Assembly: GCA_030141605.1 (NCBI GenBank)
Contig: JAQGDQ010000082.1
Location: 236,501-300,500 of the forward strand
Direction: 5' to 3'
Length of the DNA stretch: 64,000 bases
From: Tubiluchus corallicola
Lineage: Eukaryota; Priapulida; Priapulimorpha; Priapulimorphida; Tubiluchidae
Both the position numbers and the translations under genes were made by a program. The notes under the pieces were generated by a model. The model was not told the DNA's origin and searched no databases. It was given only the letters and a program-made list of their open reading frames with translations. Each line of letters starts with the position of its first letter. The first letter of the stretch is position 1. This document shows positions 35,526-48,800 of the stretch, one piece after another.

Positions 35526-37559
35526 AACATTTCATTTCCTTTGCACAAATTTGGTCTCAAAATTTAATAATTGTGTGTTTATCATCATTGTTCCATTCAA
35601 GTATTTTGGAACTAAAATTCGTATCTCGGCATACGTATATGTTGTATTTAAAGTATTCCTCTTTTCTACTTATTTTTATCGTGCTACTGACGGCTTTGTT
35701 TTGCGTTCACACGTCCATTTACGACGGATATGTAACACAGGTCTTACTGTGGCGACAGAAACCCGCGCGCTCTAGCGCTAAATTGTAAAAATTGACATCT
35801 CTAAATACAGTGTTGATTGATGTAGATGTTGTCAGATGCTCTGGAGCGGATAATGGGTTGCTGAGTATGGAATGACTTAAAGCGGACGATGGAAACCCGC
35901 TGTTTAGAAGATTCTCTAAACGTTTGCCATGATTAGTACCGAAATATCAGTATTGCTCAGAACTTGCGAGTTCCAAGACCACCGAGGAAACAAGTTTGCG
36001 TAGTTGAAACAGTGTAATCTGATAGTTAATATTGTTGGACCATTCCACCTCGTAGGCCGTATATACGATCAGAAAATCTACGATAAAGATAAAAAATCTC
36101 TCGGTGTTATTTATGAACGTTCACATGCTGCAGTGTACTCCCAAATGGGGCATACCATACCCCTCCCCCTAGGCTAATACGGTAGCTGGCCAGAATAGCT
36201 CTTGGGCCTACATTATTTTTGTCCAATGTTTTTTTAGAGGTTTTAGTCATTTAGGTGTCCCGAGTTCGTACGGCAACGTCAGCACTCTAACCGAACAACG
36301 ACATCCAATATGGCGTCCAGAATAACGCTCGCACCCCCGGGGGACACGGGTAGTACTGGACAACGCAACACTAATTATAACCTGTTACGTAATTTCTGAA
36401 TCTCACATTACTCCAATCCTATTCGGCCTATTGAAGGCGTTTAAAAAAATTGTGCTTTCTAGACCATTTCTTCTTTAGTGTCATTCTTAAACTGTAAAGT
36501 TTCCGAGCGGAAACAATTCATTCTAGTGAGTTTTATTAGTTGAATTACTCAATCAGTAAAATGGCACTTAAGAAATGACATATGGCCATGTAGAGCAGGA
36601 TTTTTCAATCAGTTTACAACTGCTTTTTAACAGCTTTGTCAAATTTAAAGCAATAGATTAAACAACTAAGCTAAAAAAATTTATGAAGAAACATTAATAA
36701 TAAAGGCCCACGCGAAATGGAAGCAACACATAAATTTGTTTCAGTGATTTTAATGAAATGAAAATAAGTTGTAAATTACGAATGAGAAGTTATTTGCCTA
36801 TTTTTGGAGGTCAACCATATTAAAGCAATATACATGTAGTAAACGTTCAGACAACTACAATGAACTTAGGTATATCTAGCAAAAGTGAATGAATAGTTCG
36901 CCTAAAACGATAAGTTACCTTGTGGGTTCAATAAAGGATTTACTTACTTAAATTACATAGAACGACAAGGAAAATGAGAACACATTAAACAACCCATTTA
37001 AACTTTAACGCCCCCAGATACTGATGTTGCATATGAAAGCTTTAACGACGTACCGGCATCGAAAATATATTTTTATCGATGTAATAAAATGGATTGATTA
37101 CGCGCAGCATCGAAAAAGCCACACTGTATAAGCTGATTCTGTTGCTACACTATTTGAAATTGGCAGAATGATAAAAATTAACTACATTAGCCCAAAAGAT
37201 ACATATGTATTAGCACACAATCAGTTCAGCACCATATTTGCAGGGAGTCCAGGTAAAAAAGTTAAAGGTAAAAAAGTCGCAGGTAAAGAGCTCACAGAAA
37301 AGCTTACGGGAACTAAACAAGCCACAGGAAAAAAAGAAATACCCCTAATCCTAGACAAAATTAATAATGACTTTTTTGCTAATCAAAATTTTGACTTTTT
37401 TCCTGTAATTTTATGTTCGATTACCACTTGGAGGATGTTGTTATGCCTGAAAGAATTTGAAAAGAGCTATCGCACAATGTAACGCGAATTAGTTAGAAAT
37501 TATGTGAAATTCAACCAACAACGAAAGACTAAACTAAAGACTAAAGACACCTTTTCAAG
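35526..37559. other. Mostly non-coding, no convincing gene
   Basis: Only short frames, apart from the Lys-rich 104-codon frame at 37168-37482 listed separately. Confidence 0.4.
37168..37482 (+). other. Lys-rich open frame with degenerate pentapeptide repeats
   Basis: 104 codons from ATG to stop. Residues about 29-57 form degenerate GKKVK-like repeats (GKKVK, GKKVA, GKELT, GTKQAT, GKKE) carried by an imperfect 15-bp DNA repeat of GGTAAAAAAGT type. No domain is recognised and there is no promoter or splice context. It could be an exon remnant or a chance frame in a minisatellite. Confidence 0.2.
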
Positions 37560-37802
37560 TACAGTGTTTCAGAAACAGTGTGGTAGGAATATGCTGATAC
37601 ACTAAACAAAATGTTCCAAAATGAACTTTTGGACTTCTGCTTTACGACATCATAAAAAACAAAAATAATATATTTGTATATTTCAAATTATCATTAGTTT
37701 ATAACTTGGTGTAAACTTATTGCACTTTGCACAATGTAATAGCATAATTGATATGATTATGGCAAGTGTTAGTGCACTATTTCTTTTGGAACACCCTGTG
37801 TA
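37560..37802. mobile_element. MITE with TACAGGGTGTTCC-type ends
   Basis: The left end TACAGTGTTTCAGAAACAG and the right end TTTTGGAACACCCTGTGTA form an imperfect inverted pair. The interior matches the 48-kb copy (shared TTGGACTTCTGC..GACATCATAA) and the left part matches the 10.4-kb copy (AATATGCTRAT). No coding sequence, so non-autonomous; TA at the tips suggests Tc1/mariner relatives. Confidence 0.65.
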
Positions 37803-38400
37803 TAACGTGTCCAGCCCAAATGATTAAAAGGAAATATAAGAAATAAGATATATTTATCACCGAATAATCCCCCCAAGGTCAGAAAAACACTTGGTCAAGT
37901 TTAACTGTCATTGCTTGCACAGATCGCCATTATGGTATAGATTTTCCAAACTGAATCGAATTAACTGAGCGATGTTTAAGCGCTGGCAATAAACTGAAAG
38001 GCTTTCAAACAAAGTAAACTTAAAACATGTAAATGCTATATATGCTTTTCGTACATTCAAATTACGACGGTATTATCCTTTTAACTACAACAGAAAAACA
38101 TCCTTGACGAAATTTATTGCGTTTTCAGATTCGTTTTAGTGCTAGGAAGTAAAACAGACTTTTCAACAGAAATCCAAGTACTTTTACAGTAACAATGCCC
38201 CATAACATATTAAGGGACTGGTTAATAAAAAGAGAAATGCATTAAAAATGGTTTAAACAGCGACACAGAGTATAGTTGTCTATAGTACAGCACGTACGAA
38301 ATGCTTGTTAAGAATCGGAAAGGATCAGAGTCAACAATCCGTGATTTTCTTCTTAAATAAATATTGACTATTGTTATTGTCATTTATTAAACCACATTGT

Positions 38401-38475
38401 CAAAGCCAGTAGTGTTAATACGCCAGCACGTGTAAATTCAGAAGGTCCTGTGTTCAATTCCAGGCAGGATCCTTA
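38401..38475 (+). mobile_element. tRNA-like SINE fragment
   Basis: A box-A-like AGCCAGTAGTG (38404-38414) and a box B TGTTCAATTCC (38451-38461), joined by GTGTAAATTCAGAAGGTCCTG. The latter closely matches the TTGTAAACAGAAGGTCCCTG segment of the unit at 49961, so both belong to one family. Confidence 0.55.
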
Positions 38476-41431
38476 GATTATTCTTTATCAACCCAGCGAT
38501 TATAATTCTTCAAGCAAAACTGACGTTAAAACTCATTTATTTCCCCCAGATTATAATCATGATTAATCAGTTTGGTCTCTTCCCATAGCTGTGAAAGAAC
38601 ATTTTAAACGCCATGTGACTGGCAATGCTTTTTATGGATATTTGTGGTTTGAAGTAATTACGACTCTAAAAGATCCGTGGCGACGAGAGAAAAAACTGAA
38701 TTCGGGAGGTCCTACGGTTTGAGGATATCAAAGAGGTTCTCAACAACGCATATATTGGAAACCTCTTTGATTGATATCTTAAGCTTCATTCGAATACGAT
38801 CATAGGATGCAGAATACTGAATCTCTTTTAGCTTTTCCTCAAAGTCCGCATCATCATTATTCCAAATCAAATTGTGATGTCATTGCACACTGTACAGCCA
38901 TCAACAAAACACTAGCTAATAATAACTTGGCCTAAATGGTTTTTGAATTGAATAAAGTTGATAAATACCCTCTCGGAGGAAATCATGACGCGTTAATAAA
39001 CTGTTTGCCAAGCTCGTTATCAAGCAATCTTCCTTGAAGGAAAGGACAATGATGGGTTTATTTTACCATTATTATTTAAACTCAGAAAAACATGACAAAG
39101 AAATTGCAAAAACTATCTATAAAGCATAAAGCTAATTATACTACCCCTATGTAAATAATTTTTAGCGCGATGGTAGCCGTAATCACTTGAAAATTATGAC
39201 GTAACTGGTGGACTTCTTGACATTTCGTAAGTACATCTTGGTTTTTTTGAAAGCGCTCTCTCCTTAAACTAACTCAAATTTCTGTAGCTTACCTAAAGTT
39301 CATGCAAATATATTACAAAATTAGCTATGTCATCTTTTGTAAAAACTTATACTTTTGAGGAAATTAACAGTGCGCTGCTTTTTTTCAACCGATGAACGAT
39401 GTAATTGGTGAAAAAATTAGCGTTAAAAATGGGAGATCCCAAGCGCGAAAAGATCGCGACTTTAAAGTGACTTATTAAACAAGGCACTTGTCAAACTTTT
39501 ATTACGAAATCCTTACTTTTTTCGCAAATCTCCTCTGTGCTGGATGGCCCGCTTTTTTCTCAGCTACAGTGTATTGTAATGGTACAAAAGCGAACATATG
39601 ACTAAGCTAACGTTTCGTTCACACTGGAATAAGTGAACTCTATGTTTCAGTGAACAAGGTACTGCCGGTTTGGCTCTGAACCGTTTCTGTATTTTGTATA
39701 ACCCTTTCATAGAGAAAGAGAAGGTAGAGTTGGCTAGAGAAAAACTCAGATAAAACAATTCTGCAATCAACAAATAGGTCTAAAAAATCCAAAAGTTTGT
39801 TACAGAAGAGCCCATAATTTTATTTACGATTCCGAAACGAGCCCCCATTGGCCTGGTTTGCTTTTACTTTCAATGCTTGTAATCAAGTTTTTCCGTACCT
39901 AGGGTGCACGGAGGCAGACTTGAGGCACCAAACAGGATAAAAATCTCATTTTGCTTATGGCAGTGGTTATTACTCAGCACTTCCTGCTACTCTGTTTTGT
40001 AACAACGTGTCTAATGATGCCTTCTCGTTCAACTCTTAATTTCCCCAGTTTTTTCCTACCCCACGCAGACAAATATGTCCCACTTTTAACGAAAACAACA
40101 ACAATCATAAATACTTCCAGGCGGAATTTTCTGAAGTATTTACAGACACCGTCTACGCGAATAACATCTTTACGAAACGTATCACCATTAAATCCCTGGA
40201 AATCATTTACGTAACCGAAAAGCTTTCAGTTTCATTGGCAGACCCACGAGTTCATATGAAGTCTCTATGGGCAAAAATTTATCTTCACATTTTCTCATCT
40301 TTTAACCTATCCTTGTGCCAAGTTTGATTACCACTTCAATGTTTTTATTTTTGACGTTTTTGGACCCCGTGATCATAACTCTTTACCAATGGAACTAAAA
40401 CGCAACGGTGACCAGTAATAAAGTCACAGGAGAAAAACTCAAATTAATTTATGGTGGCTGGAAAAAAATCAGAATTTTGATTAGGAAATAAAGTCAGGTA
40501 GTCAACCAAAAATATTCAAGTCAGTCACAATTTCTTTAATTACCATTCTAAATCATTTATTAACTGGCAATGCACGAATTGTATATATTGACAACACTAT
40601 TTACATATGATGGCATTACTTCTATGATAAAAAATCACGTTTTGTTCAATATCTTAGGGTTAGGGTTATTTCTTTTTTCCACTGACTTTTTACTTAGACT
40701 TGTTACCCGTGACTTTATTACCTGGCTTCAAAGCGCAAGCTTCTATGTTTTGGTCTTGCCAGAACTATCCCTATGCGATTATAACTCATACGTTTTGATT
40801 TTATTGTGTGGAAAAACAAACACACAAACAGACACACTAAACACCCTAAGGATGCAGCAACTATTGCCGAAACAATTAGTATGCCACGCACAACGAGGTC
40901 AAAGTATACGGATATGCAAATAAGGTAATTAATGTCCATTTCCCCAAAGAGACGCATCGTAGCTGTACTGTAGTAAGGCAAGTGGTTAGCAGCAGCTACC
41001 ATGCATCAACAGATTTTGGGATTTAACTGGACCCTCCACATGGCGCCCCAATAGGCACGAATTAGTTAGCTAGTTGGCTATCTCACTACATTGCCATAGG
41101 CCAAGTAGCGGCAGCATGCTCTTCCAAACCCAGCACTTGCTATGTTCATTACTTATAAGGACATTCTAGTAAACTTTGGAGGAGTGTGCTGCTGCTGTTT
41201 AGCTACAATGATATTAGCAGAAGAGCCAGCTAACAGCTTGGTTGTTGGGGAGCCATATGGAGGATGCAGTTGAGCTTCAAAACCCCAGGAAGCTAAGTGC
41301 TGAATGACTGCTTGCCTTAGCACAGTGATTTGTCTGAGTACAGCAATTGGCTTATCTATGTTTCAACTATACCAAATGATTCTCATCCAAAACACTATAA
41401 TTATATCCAAAACTCTGTTTTCATTTTCAGG
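38476..41431. other. Non-coding or unidentified upstream exons
   Basis: A short frame from ATG 39957 starts with a signal-peptide-like stretch (MAVVITQHFLLLCFV), but no donor of the phase needed to join the exon at 41432 was found. Otherwise nothing is recognised. Confidence 0.35.
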
Positions 41432-41903
41432 AAAAAAATACTGTGGCAAATGTGGAAGAAATCATGGACATGGGTGTCAGATGAGACTTTTTGATGTAGC
41501 CCAATGCAACGGATGTAGTGGCCAGACGCAGGCTAAAAACTACTGTGACGAACAGGCCAAATTATCGGGCTTAATGGTGCCAGACAATAACTGCTGGTTC
41601 TGGGCTATGTGTTTCCGGTTAGCTTGTGATCGACTAACGCTCAATTTGCCTCTGGTGGCACCTATGTGTGGTAACCGAATATGCGAACTGGAGGAAGACC
41701 GAGAATCGTGTCCTTTTGACTGTTGTGGAAATGTGAATTTAATTTGTGCACATAATGCCACTGAATGCCCACCGGAATGCTGTGGGGATCCGACATGTTG
41801 TGTCACAACTGACAACAGTAGTAACTCAAATGCTCACCACCACGCGGTGCTGGCGATGCTGACAATACTGGCAATGGTTAATGTGTTTCGGTTACGGTTA
41901 TAG
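41432..41903 (+). CDS. Terminal exon of a cysteine-rich, probably GPI-anchored secreted protein
   Basis: A pyrimidine-rich acceptor (TTTTCATTTTCAG) ends at 41431. The exon begins with the last two bases of a codon and reads about 156 residues to TAG. It has 20 cysteines, including three CC pairs. A central motif CGNRICELEEDRESCPFDCC resembles short disulfide motifs of extracellular proteins. Two Asn-X-Ser/Thr sites (NAT, NSS) support secretion. The last 22 residues are a His/Ala hydrophobic segment after a Ser/Asn-rich spacer, typical of a GPI-attachment signal. I do not recognise the family. The signal-peptide exon must lie upstream and is not identified with confidence. Confidence 0.6.
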
Positions 41904-43714
41904 TTAAATAGGAAAACATGTAAATATTATTCCCCATTAGAACCTGTTTGTAAACTATCTGCTAAATCTGTCTGTCTGCAAAAAAATTTCAAGGCAAAAT
42001 GTTTAGCAGCAATTGACACTGAAAGACTTCGTAGAAGCAAGAATGTATAACCACCTAATTTCACTTTCAAAAAAGTGGCTCGACTTGTAATTGTACGACT
42101 ATCCAAATTCATACAAAATGGTTTCAAACGAAGACTTAATTTGTTATGGATGCTTAACCACAACCAACGTACAAAAAATACCAGAACGAAAGCGATAATA
42201 CACAAGAAAACCTCCAGGAAGATTTCTCTCAAAAAGATTTTGTCAAAGGACGAACAAGCATTAAGGCAACAAATGCTAAACAGCACATTTAAAGGTCAAA
42301 ATGCAAGCAGCGAACTAATAGAATCAGTATTTTTTTAATATTTTATCCTGCTGCCGTGTAGTAAAAGCGTGTAAATGGCCATGACTCGTTGTACTTCAAT
42401 TTACGTTGTTTATACTTGTGTGATAGCGTGTCTTTGTTCACATGTTTTGAGGATTATACACTATACATGTAGAACATCCTCACATAACAATGAATCTCGT
42501 AATACCGTTATAGAAATCACCTTTTGTGGATTCAAAACTTGACACCAAGAATATATAAAAAGGTACAAGATTAAAAACCGACTACATATAACCTAGGAAC
42601 CATATAACCAATTAGCTAGGAACTTACTTTAGCTTTTTAAGTCAAAGTTAATAAATTCTCTGTTTCCATAGCATATTCATTTTATTACCTTGAAGAAACA
42701 TAAGTGGAAAGGAACACGTTGAGCCCATGCAAATTCTCAACAGCTAATTACGTGCATATTATAATACTCAGAAGTAATGAAGAAGCAGGAGATGATTTAT
42801 CATTAGGAAAATGTATGCTCATTCTAATGAATGAAATGAGTTTATATAAACGTTTGTTAAATATGTCAGTTTAGGTGTGAAAGTTCCAATAGCTTTCTTT
42901 CATTTTGAACATGCAGTAAATGCTTCACGAAAACTGTATATTATTTAGTATGCTGTTGTAATACATTACAACAAGTGTCAGTTTGCAAAATTTAACACTT
43001 GTTTTTTTACATTAAATATTTATTATGCCTTGAAACTGATACAGTAAAACCACTAAGTTCAGTAACGTTGCCGTACTCGTTACCATCCTCGTCATCACCA
43101 CTGTTACTACAATCGCTTTCACTCAAAGACTCGAATCTTTGCGACACTGAGCTAGTTAGTAGTTACGGGTTCTGTTGATAAAGGGTTAACACGTCCCCAA
43201 GGTTTAATTTAAGCAAAGCACCTCAATGCTGCAAAGCAAATTTACTGGAAATATGACAAATAGCTGGGAGAGTACTTATAGCAAATTACATGCATTGCTC
43301 GCCAGCAGTCAACGATTGCGGCTTGTTCATGGAGACGTAAATGTGAGCGTGGTAAAATACTGCATTCTTGCAAGTAAAATGAAACGTCAGTTTCCCGAAA
43401 CAATGCTAGTATTCTTTCCAAGTAGCAAGTATTTTTCGAGTTTACACTGATTTTAAAATAACCTCAAAATAGAACCACGCAAAGAATAATAAGAAGAAGA
43501 ATGGCCCGATGCCCCCAAATGAGCATAGAGAAAAATAGTCACACCATCTGTTTATGATGCCTCGAGCAGGACAAGCAGGGAGTCACACAATGAGGACAGG
43601 CTGCTAACTTACGGTCTTTTTCTCAGTACACGACGCTAGGTACTCAACTAAAGCCGAGTAAAAATAGGAAGGCAACCAAAAATGTCCAGTATGAAAGATA
43701 AATGGTTCAAAAGA
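41904..43714. other. 3' flank of the cysteine-rich exon; no gene seen
   Basis: Likely contains its 3' UTR. No clear canonical poly(A) signal lies in the first 100 bp. The remainder has only short frames, including overlapping frames on both strands at 41927-42338. Confidence 0.4.
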
Positions 43715-43795
43715 ATCCCGACATGAGTGGGATTTGAACCCAGAACCTCTGGATTGGCACCTTACAGAACAAAATGTAAATTCAACCAGCCATTG
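43715..43795 (-). mobile_element. tRNA-derived SINE head (minus strand)
   Basis: On the minus strand, box A-like TGGCTGGTTGAA (43792-43781) is followed about 52 nt later by box B GGTTCAAATCC (43740-43730) in a TGGG/CCCA T-stem, with a CCAATCCAGAGG stretch between them. It differs from the Thr-like units. The acceptor stem is unpaired. Confidence 0.55.
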
Positions 43796-45417
43796 CTCCT
43801 TCAAACAACCGGATAAGAATGCCATCACAAGGGTATGTATAGTATTGTATGCCTGCATGAAAATAAGTCGGTAACTTCTGTTCTTACCCTCTTTCATCAA
43901 CTGAAAAGGATAGCCCTAGATCGGACATATCACATGTATTTCACTGTATGCATAGGACTGCCGCTGGTCGTTAACACATAGCAAATATGGTAATTTTGAG
44001 CGCTTTTATATCAAGTTGTTGTGCCATGAAAATCAAACAGAAATTAGGAAGAAAAGTAGACCAATGATGAAGAAACTGACAGTACTTATATAAAAAGAAG
44101 AGAATGTTAAAGTTTTTACTAATTTCCATTTTTCCATTTGCTAAAAAAACCCGAGTTCATTACGTTCATAACAATGTCTGTCCGTCAAAACTTATGACTT
44201 CTTCCTGAATTTTCGTTAAAAACATGGCAAGGTTTGAATGAAGAGACACAGACATGACATCAGCACAGACATGACAGCAGGCCGTCCGTGAAAAATAACA
44301 CCAAATGTAAATTTTCTGCTATTCGGTAATAGATTGTTTCGGTTGTTCTTATCCTATAATATCCACAACTACGCAAATACGCCAGCATGCCGTGTTTGTT
44401 TCACTTGGAGTTGTTCAATAAACATCGCATCTACGGACGCTGAGCCAATATTTGCACTGAAAATGATATTTCACGTTAAGGCAGGTTTACATAAGATTCT
44501 GTTGGAATAAGCCAACAACTGATACAACACCAAATTCAAAACCTATTGTATCAAGTTTATACAGCTTAGGCTCGAATCTGAAAGAAATTTTTTAAAAGTA
44601 TTCACTCTTTTCACAAGATGTATAGCACCTACAGGTGGCATTATTTAATAAGCAATGGATTAGTTTCTAAAGCATGGACAGCATACCCATAAGCTACGAA
44701 ATCAGCTAATTTAATAAAAGTCTTCAGATGGGCTATACCCATCAATGCAGAACATCTGAACTGGGAACCAAATGCAGTCCAAAATTGCTGCTCACAGGAA
44801 GTATGACTTCATAATGACAGCAAATTCCGACCAGAACCATAACATTGCAGGTTACGGGATTGGCAAGGTGGTCTTTTTTATTGTAATTTACTGCCATGAT
44901 AGATGGTTACTTTAAAATTTAAATGACCACCTGTTGCATTTAAAGGGGACAGCATCAGTGAATAATAACCTCAAAAAATACTTGAAAGTTATTTCTAGAT
45001 GAATTTACTCAATAAGCCAGACGAACCTGTTCCCAAAATGAGTTTAAAGATCTTACAAGGTATTTTCTCTAGAGCAATAATAACAGTGCTTCCTCAAAAT
45101 CATTGCACAAGACAGTTTAGCAAACGCGCAAAATGAAATTCACAACTCACTGGAAGCATTTATTATTAATGTGGAGTATTACGGCAGGAACATCTTCTTT
45201 ATGGACGAAGTTTGTATCCTTAATTGTCTAATCGACAATAATCTTCTAAGAAGAGATATTGAATTGACACAAGTATCTTAAGCACATGCAGAAATGTTTA
45301 TATTCTCTGACTACACATTAGAAAAATTGGCTCAATGCAACAACTACCTCACAAGCTAAAATAGATATGATAAAAATAACAATCTTACCAAAGAGTGCAG
45401 TATAATAAACTTAGTCA
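43796..45417. other. Non-coding, no gene seen
   Basis: Intergenic space between the cysteine-rich gene and the 3' end of PPAN. A 31-codon signal-like frame starts at 45133 on the plus strand but has no supporting context. Confidence 0.4.
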
Positions 45418-45423
45418 TTTATT
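45418..45423 (-). terminator. PPAN poly(A) signal
   Basis: AATAAA on the minus strand 48 bp downstream of the PPAN stop codon. Confidence 0.6.
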
Positions 45424-45470
45424 GTATTTACTATAGCATCAGGTATTAACAATTAAAAACATAATTAAGG

Positions 45471-45826
45471 TCACCGCTTCTTAGTTTTCCTTTTCATACC
45501 AAGCTTTTTGTTGTTAGTTCTGTTACCGATTTTTCCTCTTTGATCTTGCAGAGACTTTCTTCCACCTTTATTTTTTGAAAACCTTTTGCTTATTCCAGGT
45601 CCATGACTTTGTTTCTTGTGGAATTTGTCGCCTTTGCTCTTAAAATCAGTCCTTTCGGGTTTTCCAGTTTTACTGAGTTTGGTTTTCTCAAATCGCTGCA
45701 ATACTTTTTCTGTTTTTGTGGACAGAAGTTTCTTTGTCTTGGAAGTGGTTCCACCTGGCTTGAATTTTTTTGCTGACTGCTGTTTTTCCTTTATGACTCG
45801 CTTGCCAAACTTCTTGGGGAAAAGAT
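45471..45826 (-). CDS. PPAN: PPAN last exon, basic tail
   Basis: Completes Asp, then LFPKKFGKRVIKEKQQ and a Lys/Arg/Gly-rich tail of about 100 residues ending KRKTKKR and TGA. Basic tails of this kind act in nucleolar localisation and RNA binding (family knowledge). Confidence 0.94.
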
Positions 45827-48800
45827 CTATAAGCAAATAAATGTTACTCACATTTTATGCACGTAATTTGGGCACGTATACCAGCACAATTACAATAGTT
45901 TAAAAAGCTTATGAATGTATATTACACAATGCCTTATTTTTCTGTAATAAACAACCAAATAATTATAAAAATTACTGTAAGAGATACTGGGATATTAATT
46001 AATTCGTAATTAATTGAAATACCAATATCAGTTAAATGGTTTTCAAATGAAACAGAAAAAATTGATGTGATTTCAGTTCAGTTTCTAGAAAATGTGTTCA
46101 TCGGTGACCACAGCAAAGCCTTTCAATCAGCCACAGCATTTCCTACAGTGACAGCACTCAAAGCAATATAAAATGCATTAGCACTTAGTGATAAAGCACT
46201 GAGATTCACATGTTAGTTGAGAAATGGATTCCACTGCAACTTTATACTGCTTAGTCCAGAAAACAAAATTATTCCAGCTGTCCTCTAAAAGTAATGATAA
46301 AACTAAGTAAAGCAAAACGTAACTGTAACGTAACGGTAATACATAATGAATCAGTAATGGTACTTAAGGTGCAAAATTAAACAAACAAAATTAGTTTATT
46401 AACTATTAGCTAGAAGGATCCCAGTAAACTATTGTACAAACCTCTAAACGGAGTGCTAGCATTATATATGATCGTTAATAAATTTTAACATGGTTTTACA
46501 AATAAACTGGAATTGCTATAGACTCTCATAGAGGCCCAAACTGTTGTTACTTGGCACATGTACAAGTGTCTGTCCGAAAAACTGGTGCAAAAATCTAAAA
46601 CTGGTGCTAAACACCAAAAGTCAAACTTTATTAATCAGCTGAGTTATACATTCCAGTAAACAAATTAGCTCGTTTTAACTCATAACTCAGCACAATAGCA
46701 ACAGTGGACATCGAAAATTCTGGTAACATACACTTCTAAAATGATTTTAAAAATAGTTAAATTTATTTTAGCTTTTTTAAAGCTGAAACTGCAAATAAAA
46801 ACTACACCATTCTCATTTCGAATGCTGGAGGTTATCTGTACGGTAACCAATATGACGCCTCTTTTTTTAAACGTAACGTACACTGACACATAACACACAT
46901 GTATATATGTTATAAAAGATTTAACATTGTATATGAATTGTAATTCTGGATCGCAATCTTTGAATAAATGTCACTCCCACTGTATTGTAAAGTAACGCCA
47001 GCTTTGGCCAAAATCGGGCGTCCAAAACCCAAAGTGGCCGCCCTGTGCGATCCAACCCATCCTGCACACCTCTCGTGGCACCACTAATTAAGCTGCTAGA
47101 TTTCGCAATTTGTGTATGTATAGTTGTTCTACTTCGTGTGTCAGAATCAAGGCAATTACTATTATCAGTTTCTGCGATGCCATGTCAATAGTCCCTACTG
47201 GTATTCATCACGAGAAAAATTGTTTCTGGAAATGTAATCACTTTCAAAAGCCAAACCATTGCAAGACGTTTGCATCTCGATGAAGCGACCCTATGCCTTT
47301 AATTCCCATCATTTCCTCTACGAGATGAAAAAAGCTGCAGCCATATTGAGTAATGTGAATAGTGATTTCCCAGGAGAAAATGCTCGCTTTAAAGAATTAA
47401 ACGTGTCTGTTGAAATGTCTAACAGCCACTGATGAGAAACAGGACTAAGTAGATCCCAGGGTGAACTATGGAGAAGCGTGTCTTATCTTTGATCTCTCAA
47501 ATTGATTGATGACTCTTAACGCTGAGGAAGCCAAGTAAGGTTTGTTTGAGAGAAGCCCTACTGCTAACCCATTGTCTTGCTGAATTTTAATTGAGTTCTG
47601 TTTAAACTTCAGAGTGTAAATATACTGGACGCGAAAGGTTATCAGGCAAAGTGGAGACCTTAAAAGCAAATGTTTTATGTACATTGCCTCTGCTAATTAC
47701 CCATAGACACAATAAGTTAATAACAAGTGTGTTTGTTTAATGACTCAGCACCCACCAAAACACAGTAAATGTAACCTGTGTGTACCATGATAAGAATAGA
47801 CATTACCAGACTAAAAAGGTTTTGCAAATAGTGATGTAACGACATATTGTCATACCAATAATCAAACTAAATTAACAATCAATAATAAACAAGTAACTCG
47901 TGTATACGCAAAAATGTCACTCAGTAATGTGCACAAGCACTTAGCACTTGTCACAGTTACTGTAACACAATTAGATGCGCGCATACATAGTGTACAAGTT
48001 GTATACCGGGAGTTAAAAAACAGCGCATTAACAAATACTGTCAGTACAGCAATACCACATCATGCAAAGTTCAGTAAGTGCGGTTATACCAAGTTGTGAC
48101 ACGATTGGAAATTGGTGTAACAACCTAAAAATTGTAATATTTTAGGTCATTATGATGTCATAATGCAGAAGTCTACGGTCCATATTTGCCGTATTTGTAT
48201 AGCACTGTTCGTATGGAACACCCTGTACACGGATGCATACAAAAAATACATAAAACATTACCCCAAAAATTAAATCACACAACTAATCAGTAAATTTTAC
48301 ATAAGCAATATTATAATTCGGAAGTCCAAATTCATTTTACAGTTTTTGTCGTATTTCTCCTGCAATATTATTTTGGAACACCCATCCTGTACGAAGATAC
48401 ATGCACAAATACATGAAATCTTGCTTTCCTTTTTAGTTCTTACTTAAATCAACAATAAACTGTATTACTTTCGGTCGTCTGGGACCTTTTCCATGATGTT
48501 GTAATGAATGTAGTCTGACCTGGGCTGGCATTAATGCACACATCTCTGCTAGGTTTTTACACACAATTAACGATTGCATTGTCAAGCGCGATAATTACTG
48601 AATCAGCAAATCAATATCAGCTGCTGACAGCTGTCATTTTCAGATAAACATTTGCAAGCTAGAATACATAAGGAAGCCACCCAATATATACCTGTACGGC
48701 CTGCCAAATAAACAAATGAATAATGAAGCCAAAATGAAGGCAATGGAAGAAGTAGGGGAGTCAAGCAAGTTGAAACATGCAGCAAACCTGTAGTTAATTT

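Noticed and set aside
39957-40214. Signal-peptide-like ATG frame as first exon of the cysteine-rich protein
   Set aside because: No donor in the required phase follows the hydrophobic segment.
45133-45228. 31-codon plus-strand frame with a signal-like start
   Set aside because: Very short, next to the PPAN 3' end, without promoter, splice or homology support.
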